64,000 bases of DNA from Anaerosporomusa subterranea (GTDB lineage Bacteria > Bacillota > Negativicutes > Sporomusales > Acetonemataceae). The notes below the pieces were generated by a model that did not search any database, was not told the origin of the DNA, and saw only the letters and a list, made by a program, of their open reading frames with translations. Position 1 is the stretch's first letter, and each line of letters starts with the position of its first letter. The position numbers and the translations under genes are program-made. This document shows, piece after piece, positions 57,604 through 64,000 of this stretch. The DNA lies in the NCBI RefSeq assembly GCF_001611555.1, contig NZ_LSGP01000013.1, forward strand, positions 310,001 to 374,000, given 5' to 3'.

Positions 57604-57631
57604 AACAGCTCACGACTTATTGTGAGCTGTT
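57604..57631 (-). terminator. Terminator after nrdG
   Basis: A perfect 10-bp stem (AACAGCTCAC and its complement) with an 8-nt loop is followed by ATTTC on the minus strand, between nrdG and the radical SAM gene. Confidence 0.72.
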
Positions 57632-57652
57632 TCCAAGAAAATAACGCCATTG

Positions 57653-58201
57653 TTAACTAAAATTTTTCAAATACGGATCTTGCCAGGTAATAGCGCGACC
57701 TGCAGTCAGCGATTTGGGGACATCAATCAAACGTTGGTTGCATGAACCGCGAAAAGCTAGCCGTAAATCACGCTCTTCCTTCTTATATGGGCCATCGATG
57801 AGAATATCTGTATTGGTTAACAGAGCCAAGACTTTTGTATCAGTTACCGCCCGTTCAAGCAGCTTCTCAAACAAAAAGCCGGTGTATGTTACAATATCCA
57901 ATCCGTGGCGTCTGGCTGCAATCGCAATTTTTGCAAGCGCATTAGCCTGCAAAAATGGCTCGCCTCCGGAAAACGTTACTCCACGGATCAAATGAGCCTG
58001 TTCAATCATGTTGATAATTTCAGTGCTATCCATGAGTTTACCACCAGTTGGGTCGTGTGTCTCCGGGTTGTGACATCCGGGGCAGTTGTGGGGACAGCCT
58101 TGAGTAAATATCACAAACCGCATTCCTGGACCGTCCACAACGCTTTCCCGCGTAATGCCTGCTATTCTGAGTTCCGTAAATAATCCCTCTTGTTGGCTCA
58201 A
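57653..58201 (-). CDS. nrdG: Anaerobic RNR activase NrdG
   Basis: A radical SAM activase that creates the glycyl radical in NrdD. The 182 residues have GCPHNCPGCHN (cluster Cys) and GVTFSGGEPF. It starts 34 nt after nrdD. Confidence 0.96.
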   Translation of the reverse strand: MSQQEGLFTELRIAGITRESVVDGPGMRFVIFTQGCPHNCPGCHNPETHDPTGGKLMDSTEIINMIEQAHLIRGVTFSGGEPFLQANALAKIAIAARRHGLDIVTYTGFLFEKLLERAVTDTKVLALLTNTDILIDGPYKKEERDLRLAFRGSCNQRLIDVPKSLTAGRAITWQDPYLKNFS

Positions 58202-58235
58202 AGATTGTCATCCTTTTATTTTAGTTTGTGTAGCA

Positions 58236-60203
58236 TTACAGGGTTGCTCCGCCTTTGGACGGCCGGGCAATTCTGCGAATTTTCCGGACACTGGCTACAC
58301 CGCATCCTGGACAAGTATCTGTATCGATAACGCCAAGATAGCCGCATGCGTCACAGAAGTCGATTGGGAAATTGATGCCAGCATATCCGATGTCGCATTG
58401 TTGCATCTGGTGCAAGATGTCTTCTACTGCACTGAGATTGTTTATCGGCGGCGAGCTAAACTCGATATAGCTAATATGACCTGCATTGGCATATTTATGA
58501 TAGACGCCTTCGATCTTCATTTTATCAAATATACTAATCGGATAATCAACAGGTACGTGGAAGGAGTTCGTATAGAACTCTTTATCTGTTACACCCGGAA
58601 TCAGTGAATATTCTTGTTTATCCATTTTAACGAAACGGCCGGACAGTCCTTCAGCAGGCGTCGCTAGGAGGGTATAATTCAAATCATATTTTTCCGCAGC
58701 CCGATCTATTTTATCGCGCATGAAAGCTACAATCTCTTCACCTAAAACCTGTGACTCTTCGCTCTCTCCATGATGCGATCCGGTCAGTGCTACTAGTGTC
58801 TCTGCGAGACCAATGAATCCAACGGACAGAGTGCCATGCTTGATGGCTTCCTCAATCGGGTCATTTGGTGACAGCATTTCAGAATCAAGATACAATGATT
58901 GTCCCATAAGAAAAGGCATGTCTTTCACTTTCAGCTGCGCTTGAATTTGATAACGATGATAAAGTTGTTCACACGCTAAATCAATCATAGCTGACAAGCT
59001 TTCGTAGAACTTCATTAAATCCCGTTCCGCTTTTAAGGCCAGACGCGGTAGGTTGATCGTAGTAAAGCTGAGGTTGCCTCTTCCATCAGTGACGGCAGGT
59101 CCGCGACGATTAGCCATCACTCTGGTCCGGCAGCCCATATAACTGATTTGATCGCCATATGGCGAGTTAAATGATGAATCCATAAAGCTAAATGTTGGAT
59201 TCATGCGTTGAGAGGCTACACGAATTGCTAATTGGAACAAGTCATAATTCGGATCACCTGGATCGAAATTCACCCCTTTTTTGACACGGAAAATAATGTT
59301 GGGGAAAATCGGATTCTCCCCATGTCCCAATCCTTTTTCGTAGGCTAACAGGAGATTGCGGATTATTGAGCGGGCTTCAGGGGTTGTTTCGGTACCAACA
59401 TTGAGACTAGAAAATGGAACTTGCGCACCGGCACGTGAATGCATGCTATTAAGGTTATAGATGAGGGCTTCCATTGCTTGATAGACATCATCATCTGACG
59501 CGCCTCGCATGAATGGGGCCATATCACGGTCAAAAAAAGCAAAGGACTGACCGCCATGCATATCATTCTGCGAGCTTTGCAGGATGATTGCAGCTAAAGC
59601 AGTAGCTGAAGCCGGACGTTTCGGCGGACGGATAAAACCATGACCGTTCGAAAAGCCTTGCGCTAACAGACGGCCCAACGGTATTTGCACACATGTCAGA
59701 GTCTTTGCGTAAAAATCGAGATCATGAATATGAATGTCGCCACGTTGATGCGCTAAGGACATCGATTCTGGAATTAGCCGATTAAGGTAGTAGGCCTTAC
59801 TAGCGGCGCTGGCAATTTGCAGCATTTTTGCTGACGGCGAGTTGGAGACATTAGCGTTCTCACGGCTGGTTTCAACCAGAATCTCCTTGACTGTATCCAT
59901 CAGATCTGAGCGGCCTTCACGGATGCGGGTTCGCTGGTTGCGATAGAGTATGTATGCCTTTGCAGTTTTTGCGTGACCTTTATCAATCAAAATTTTCTCG
60001 ACCGCGTCCTGTACATCTTCAACAGTGAATACGCCGCCATTATACTTTTGCTTCAGATAGCGCAAAACATCTAAGGTCAACTCCATGGCAAGTTGCTTAT
60101 CCGCACCGCCAACCGACTTAGCTGCCTTAAAAATCGCTTCCGTAATTTTGGCCTCATCAAATGATGCTTCGCGGCCGTCACGTTTTTTAATGTTCGTAAA
60201 CAT
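58236..60203 (-). CDS. nrdD: Anaerobic ribonucleoside-triphosphate reductase NrdD
   Basis: A class III RNR that supplies dNTPs without oxygen. The 655 residues have an N-terminal ATP cone (1-95), LTCVQIPLG (substrate-site Cys), GCRTRV, and a C-terminal zinc site CDACGYLG ... CPGC. After the zinc site the usual RRITGYL glycyl-radical loop is not found: the tail reads IRRIARPSKGGATL then stop. Shifted frames in the DNA do not restore it. It may be a variant NrdD, or the radical site may lie elsewhere. Confidence 0.92.
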   Translation of the reverse strand: MFTNIKKRDGREASFDEAKITEAIFKAAKSVGGADKQLAMELTLDVLRYLKQKYNGGVFTVEDVQDAVEKILIDKGHAKTAKAYILYRNQRTRIREGRSDLMDTVKEILVETSRENANVSNSPSAKMLQIASAASKAYYLNRLIPESMSLAHQRGDIHIHDLDFYAKTLTCVQIPLGRLLAQGFSNGHGFIRPPKRPASATALAAIILQSSQNDMHGGQSFAFFDRDMAPFMRGASDDDVYQAMEALIYNLNSMHSRAGAQVPFSSLNVGTETTPEARSIIRNLLLAYEKGLGHGENPIFPNIIFRVKKGVNFDPGDPNYDLFQLAIRVASQRMNPTFSFMDSSFNSPYGDQISYMGCRTRVMANRRGPAVTDGRGNLSFTTINLPRLALKAERDLMKFYESLSAMIDLACEQLYHRYQIQAQLKVKDMPFLMGQSLYLDSEMLSPNDPIEEAIKHGTLSVGFIGLAETLVALTGSHHGESEESQVLGEEIVAFMRDKIDRAAEKYDLNYTLLATPAEGLSGRFVKMDKQEYSLIPGVTDKEFYTNSFHVPVDYPISIFDKMKIEGVYHKYANAGHISYIEFSSPPINNLSAVEDILHQMQQCDIGYAGINFPIDFCDACGYLGVIDTDTCPGCGVASVRKIRRIARPSKGGATL

Positions 60204-60212
60204 CGATTTCCC

Positions 60213-60692
60213 TCACTTTTTTGGTTCTGTATTCATGCTTTGTGGCTTCATTAAAACTTCCAATTCTTGCATGAAGTTATTAATGTCAGCAAACTGTCGG
60301 TATACTGATGCAAACCTTACATAGGCAACCTGATCTACGTCTTTTAGAAGGCGCATTACAGTTTCGCCAATCACTTGGGTAGTGATTTCACGCTCCATAC
60401 CATTTAGTAGTTCTTTTTCGATCTGATCAACTAAGGCTTCAATTGCATGTAAAGGAATTGGCCGTTTTTCACATGAACGCAGTAGTCCATTTAATAACTT
60501 TGATCTGTCAAACATTTCTCTGCGGCCATCTTTTTTTATAACCATGAGCGGAGTCTTTTCAACAACTTCATATGTAGTAAATCGACGAACACAACGCAAA
60601 CACTCGCGGCGACGCCTGATTGACGCACCTTCGTTGACCGATCGGGAATCTATTACTTTACTTTCCAAATAGTTGCAGAAAGGACATTGCAC
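60213..60692 (-). CDS. nrdR: Transcriptional repressor NrdR
   Basis: A 159-residue repressor of RNR genes with an N-terminal zinc ribbon (CPFC ... CLRC) and an ATP cone (about 45-140) that senses dATP. GTG start behind AGGGAGG. The first gene of nrdR-nrdD-nrdG, downstream of two NrdR boxes. Confidence 0.97.
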   Translation of the reverse strand: MQCPFCNYLESKVIDSRSVNEGASIRRRRECLRCVRRFTTYEVVEKTPLMVIKKDGRREMFDRSKLLNGLLRSCEKRPIPLHAIEALVDQIEKELLNGMEREITTQVIGETVMRLLKDVDQVAYVRFASVYRQFADINNFMQELEVLMKPQSMNTEPKK

Positions 60693-60719
60693 AAGCTCGA
60701 CCTCCCTATCAATGGTGTG

Positions 60720-60765
60720 GTACTAGATATTGTGTTCGGATATACATATACTCCATATCTAGTGT
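60720..60765 (-). promoter_or_regulatory. Two NrdR boxes upstream of nrdR
   Basis: Two 16-bp sites, GTACTAGATATTGTGT (60720-60735) and ACTCCATATCTAGTGT (60750-60765), fit the known NrdR box (acaCwAtATaTwGtgt) at about 12-13 of 16 positions. Centres are 30 bp apart, about three helical turns, as in known NrdR operators. They cover the likely promoter of nrdR-nrdD-nrdG. Confidence 0.85.
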
Positions 60766-60794
60766 TATTCCTGCAAATACCTCAAATTTATTTA

Positions 60795-61247
60795 TTACTT
60801 ACTGCCCGTGCTCCCAAAACCGCCAGATCGCACTAATAATGCCTCTTTATCATGATCGGCGATAAGATATTTTTGAAATATGCCTTGCGCAATTCTTGTC
60901 CCCTTGGAAATCGTTACATTAATTTGACTGTGATTGTATAGAGCAATCAGAATATGACCTTCATTCTCGGCATTGTTGTAATAGTCACTGTCGATGATCC
61001 CTTGCCCATTGATTAAACTGAGACCATTTTTAACTGATAATCCAGAACGAATATGCACAGCTAGATATTCATCTGCAGGCATATAAGCTTTGATCCCAGT
61101 CGCTACGAGACAAACAGCGCCTGGGCGTATGATTGAATCATCTGCGGCGGCTATGTCATAGCCTGCGCTTGCCTGCGTTTTCCGGACAGGTAAAGTAATG
61201 TCTGACTGGTGATAAGAGCTCACCACTTCGAAACCCCGTTGGTGCAT
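60795..61247 (-). CDS. dut: dUTP diphosphatase
   Basis: It hydrolyses dUTP and gives dUMP for thymidylate. The 150 residues show SAGYDIAA, RSGLSVKNGL, GIIDSDYYN and GGFGSTG near the end, the five trimeric dUTPase motifs. It sits between the M16 peptidase and nrdR. Confidence 0.96.
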   Translation of the reverse strand: MHQRGFEVVSSYHQSDITLPVRKTQASAGYDIAAADDSIIRPGAVCLVATGIKAYMPADEYLAVHIRSGLSVKNGLSLINGQGIIDSDYYNNAENEGHILIALYNHSQINVTISKGTRIAQGIFQKYLIADHDKEALLVRSGGFGSTGSK

Positions 61248-61256
61248 AATGACCTC

Positions 61257-62504
61257 CTAAATGAACTTGCCAAATTTGATATCTTGCTCTGGCCCAAGAA
61301 TATAGCAACTGATCATTTCCGGCTGGAATAATGCACTAGCAACAGACGCGATATCCACAGCGGATACACGATCTATCTTTGCGATAACTTCATCAAGTGT
61401 AACATATTTGCCTACTGTCATTTCTAAAGTGCCGATACGCGACATCCGACTGCTGGAACTTTCCAATCCAAGGAATAAATTGCCTTTAAGCTGTTCTTTG
61501 GCTTTATGCAGTTCGGTCTCAGAAACACCATTTTTGCGAAGATCAGTCATGTTACGCCAGATTAGATCAAGCACTTCATTTACATTATCCGGTCTAGTTC
61601 CTGCGTAAATCGTGAGTAGCCCGGTATCCTTATAACTACTCTGGTAGGAATATACAGAATAGGCTAAGCCTCTATCTTCACGGATGCTTTGGAACAGACG
61701 TGAACTCATACTGCCCCCTAAAAGATTATTTAAAATATGAAGACTGTATAGTTCGTCGGCATCATATTTGAAGCCAGGGGCACCAAGGCAAATGTGAGCT
61801 TGTTCTGTATCTTTAGTTCGGCTGGACTGGATTGGTAAATAGCGCGGTGCTAAAGCAGTTTGTCCGCCGGCGGCGCCGCTCATTTTGCCAAAGTAGCGTT
61901 CAGCCAAAGTGAGAACCTGTGCATGAGTCAGATTGCCGGCAGCAGCTATGACTATATTATCAGGAGTATAATGGCTCTGGCGATAGTCGAGAATCATCTG
62001 GCGATTAAATCGCTCGATAGATTGGCGCGAGCCGAGGATGCTTTGTCCCAAAGGGTGATCCTGCCAAACTTGCTGTACATATAGATCATGGACCAATTCA
62101 TCAGGTGAGTCTTCGTACATATTATATTCTTCCAGCACGACCCCCTTTTCTTTGGCGATATCATTAGGGTCAAAGCGGGCATTAAGCAGCATATCGCTAA
62201 TTAATTCAATAGCAAGGTCAAGATGTGTGTCCAAAGATTTCATGTAATAGCAAGTATATTCTTTGCCGGTAAATGCGTTCAGTTGTCCGCCAACTGAATC
62301 AACTTCCTCGGCAATCGCTTTAGCCGAACGCGTAGTCGTACCTTTAAACAGTAAATGCTCTATGAAATGGGATATCCCGTGATTGTTAGGCTGTTCATAG
62401 CGCGAGCCGGTCGCTACCCACGCTCCTAGTGTAACTGATCGAAGATGGGGCATTGTTTCGGTTACAACGCGAATACCATTATTCAAGACTGATTTTTCGT
62501 ACAT
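61257..62504 (-). CDS. M16 family zinc peptidase (PqqL/YmxG-like)
   Basis: The 415 residues contain the inverted zinc motif HFIEHLLF (HxxEH) and a downstream Glu of the M16B family. ATG at 62504 follows AAAGGAG. The order M16 peptidase-dut is common in Bacillota (ymxG-dut). It cuts peptides in the cytoplasm; the target is unknown. Confidence 0.92.
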   Translation of the reverse strand: MYEKSVLNNGIRVVTETMPHLRSVTLGAWVATGSRYEQPNNHGISHFIEHLLFKGTTTRSAKAIAEEVDSVGGQLNAFTGKEYTCYYMKSLDTHLDLAIELISDMLLNARFDPNDIAKEKGVVLEEYNMYEDSPDELVHDLYVQQVWQDHPLGQSILGSRQSIERFNRQMILDYRQSHYTPDNIVIAAAGNLTHAQVLTLAERYFGKMSGAAGGQTALAPRYLPIQSSRTKDTEQAHICLGAPGFKYDADELYSLHILNNLLGGSMSSRLFQSIREDRGLAYSVYSYQSSYKDTGLLTIYAGTRPDNVNEVLDLIWRNMTDLRKNGVSETELHKAKEQLKGNLFLGLESSSSRMSRIGTLEMTVGKYVTLDEVIAKIDRVSAVDIASVASALFQPEMISCYILGPEQDIKFGKFI

Positions 62505-62601
62505 AAGTGCTCCTTTGCATCCTTTAATCATGTATTGTTATATTTACCTCTAACATCAAAAATTCCTGCATTCGACATAAATCGCTATCACCCTAAGTAG
62601 G

Positions 62602-62627
62602 AAAAGAGCCTGGGGAGATACCCAGGC
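62602..62627 (-). terminator. Terminator of the amidase gene
   Basis: Stem GCCTGGG / CCCAGGC with a 6-nt loop; a CTCTTTTC tail on the minus strand follows. Confidence 0.75.
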
Positions 62628-62633
62628 CGCTAG

Positions 62634-63491
62634 TTAATGACTTTGTAAATAACGGATAACCCCGTTATACACACCTTGTGCGATTTTGTTCTGGTAGGAA
62701 TAATCGTTCAGCTTAAGTGCTTCTTGTTTATTAGTGACAAATCCTGTCTCAACCAAGATGCTGGGCATAGTTGTATTGCGAAGGACATAGAACGTTGCTG
62801 AAGCAACGCTTTTGTCAACAGCCCCAGTCTGTTCAATCAATGCCTTCTGAACATCAATCGCCAATTGCGACGAACTGTCCTTTGGATAGAATGTCATGGC
62901 GCCTGCAATGTTCTTGTCTGGGTTTGAATTCGAATGAATGCTAATAAACAGATCAGCATTATTCTTTTCCGCGATATCAACCCGCGCCTGAAGTTCTTGA
63001 CCTAGACTACTGTTGTTGCTGGCTACTGCATTGTCGGACTGACGGGTCATAATGACCTTAGCGCCTTCTTTCGATAGCTTGTCCCGCAAGAGTGTGGATA
63101 TCGAAAGATTGATATCAGCTTCCTGCACACCATTACTTACCGCACCGGGATTGTGACCACCGTGTCCAGGGTCGACAACAATCACTTTTCCACGTAAAAC
63201 GCCCTTATCGAGGATACTTCCCGATTCTTTCGGAGGCAATGGTTTGACCACACTCGGAGTATCTGATTCAGACTTCCCATTGGTAAAGATACCTAAGATC
63301 GGTCCCAAAATCCCGTCAAAAAGGAGGCCAAACAATCTTTCAATAAAACTGCCGCCACCTGCGGGCGAAGGCAGAGTTGATTTACCGATAGTGTCATTCG
63401 GCGCTGCATACGCCGCCTGAACCGGAACGAGCAATCCGAAGGCAAAGAGAGCTAATAAGGCATATGATAATAGTTTTTTATTCTGTAGCAC
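62634..63491 (-). CDS. N-acetylmuramoyl-L-alanine amidase (exported)
   Basis: It cuts the bond between muramic acid and the stem peptide. The 285 residues have a signal peptide (to about residue 29), a linker, and an Amidase_3 domain (about 100-285) with VDPGHGGHNPGA, SIHSNSNP and ILVETGFVTN (zinc ligands and catalytic Glu). GTG at 63491 follows AGGAGG. Confidence 0.95.
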   Translation of the reverse strand: MLQNKKLLSYALLALFAFGLLVPVQAAYAAPNDTIGKSTLPSPAGGGSFIERLFGLLFDGILGPILGIFTNGKSESDTPSVVKPLPPKESGSILDKGVLRGKVIVVDPGHGGHNPGAVSNGVQEADINLSISTLLRDKLSKEGAKVIMTRQSDNAVASNNSSLGQELQARVDIAEKNNADLFISIHSNSNPDKNIAGAMTFYPKDSSSQLAIDVQKALIEQTGAVDKSVASATFYVLRNTTMPSILVETGFVTNKQEALKLNDYSYQNKIAQGVYNGVIRYLQSH

Positions 63492-63532
63492 GTTTACCTC
63501 CTATTGCGTTTGTTGTTCAGAGTTATGTAAAC

Positions 63533-63561
63533 ATGATATCACACATTAGGCAATTAGGCAA
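63533..63561 (-). promoter_or_regulatory. Promoter of the amidase gene
   Basis: TTGCCT (63556-63561) and TATCAT (63533-63538) on the minus strand are 17 bp apart, about 40 nt before the start codon. Confidence 0.7.
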
Positions 63562-63562
63562 T

Positions 63563-63587
63563 AAAAAAAGCAGGATATATCCTGCTT
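63563..63587 (-). terminator. Terminator of the deacetylase gene
   Basis: A 20-nt perfect palindrome (AAGCAGGATATATCCTGCTT) is followed by a U-run on the minus strand, 8 nt after the stop of the partial deacetylase. Confidence 0.8.
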
Positions 63588-63594
63588 AAATGGA

Positions 63595-64000
63595 CTACTT
63601 TATGATATCAGATACAGTTTCAATCGTATATCCTCTAGCTTTAATCAGTCTGATGAGTACAGGTAATGCCTTTAAAGTCGGTTCTGTTGGATGCATCAAA
63701 ATGATGGCTCCATTCTGAAGTTTACCTTCTATTCGTTTGATAATTACGTCCGGGCTAGGGCGCCTCCAGTCAATTGTATCCGCAGTCCACATGATTGTTA
63801 AATAATTGAGTTCCTGGGCGGCCTCCAGGACTAAATGATTGTATTCTCCATAAGGGGGAGCATATAGTCGTGTTTTTATACCGGTAACCTCTTCTATCAA
63901 TTTTTCTGTACGAATAATTTCAGCTTGGTTTTGCTCTTTACTGAGCCGGTTTGGATGAGGGTGAGTAAATGAATGATTGCCTAATTCATGTCCGGCATCG
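63595..64000 (-). CDS. Polysaccharide deacetylase, partial (N-terminus missing)
   Basis: The frame is open to the window edge. The visible 134 residues hold the C-terminal part of a NodB domain: HELGNHSFTHPHPNRLS (metal-binding His pair), YAPPYGEYN, WTADTIDWRRPSPD and LMHPTEPT. It fits spore or cell-wall chitin/peptidoglycan deacetylases (PdaA/PdaB-like). The start lies beyond position 64000; the internal TTG at 63900 is not the true start. Confidence 0.88.
   Translation of the reverse strand, partial: DAGHELGNHSFTHPHPNRLSKEQNQAEIIRTEKLIEEVTGIKTRLYAPPYGEYNHLVLEAAQELNYLTIMWTADTIDWRRPSPDVIIKRIEGKLQNGAIILMHPTEPTLKALPVLIRLIKARGYTIETVSDIIK

Noticed and set aside
58200-58275. A frameshift hiding the NrdD glycyl-radical motif
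   Set aside because: The other two forward frames of this stretch were read and neither encodes a GYL-type motif.

Overview
The window reads as a stretch of chromosome from an anaerobic, low-to-mid GC member of the Bacillota. The layout and gene content fit the Negativicutes (Sporomusaceae-like) or a nearby clostridial lineage. The clues are the fused PrkC/Stp/FHA/FtsW/PBP cluster inside the rsgA-rlmN-rsmB-fmt-def-priA string, DUF116 and DUF3662-FHA proteins, RqcH, RemA, class III ribonucleotide reductase, abundant TTG/GTG starts with strong GGAGG sites, and FMN and SAM-I riboswitches. The lineage is inferred from gene order and not proven. Nearly everything lies on the minus strand; rpmB, rqcH and a few small ORFs are the only plus-strand genes.

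Layout. Positions 1-2540 are an accessory patch: three small hydrophobic ORFs (one without a normal start codon), a HEPN-like protein on the other strand, four copies of an 80-130 bp repeat, and a 170 bp element whose 33/32 bp inverted repeats enclose two further hairpins. Positions 2550-7960 hold a VanW protein, a duplicated TPR + PRC-barrel gene pair, a tautomerase and small unknown proteins. Positions 8100-15815 carry recG, rpmB, hslO and the riboflavin operon ribD-ribE-ribBA-ribH behind an FMN riboswitch. Positions 15160-35740 form a long housekeeping and growth-control string (read right to left): yicC, remA, gmk, rpoZ, coaBC, metK with its S-box, a small HMA gene, priA, def, fmt, DUF116, rsmB, rlmN, two FHA proteins, stp, ftsW/rodA, a class B PBP, prkC, rsgA, rpe. 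Positions 35776-44645 hold dapF, a SERCA-like Ca2+ ATPase, rqcH, pyrR, rluD, lspA, mgsA and a ferredoxin. Positions 44718-57575 hold the ileS/divIVA/sepF division cluster with pgeF and a radical SAM protein. Positions 57653-64000 hold nrdR-nrdD-nrdG with two NrdR boxes, dut, an M16 peptidase, a cell-wall amidase and the end of a polysaccharide deacetylase.

How the parts work together. The PASTA kinase PrkC, phosphatase Stp and two FHA proteins are encoded with a SEDS glycosyltransferase and its PBP partner, which points to phospho-control of cell-wall growth. SepF, DivIVA and the YlmD/E/H homologues form the division cluster, with proC in the position where ylmG is usually found. DNA precursor supply (nrdDG, dut) sits behind a predicted NrdR operator.

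Leads most worth following are the repeat/cassette-like patch at the left end with its HEPN-like gene, the multi-branched inverted-repeat element next to it, the NrdD C-terminus that lacks the usual glycyl-radical motif, and an ileS leader that has a promoter and a terminator-like hairpin but no T-box.
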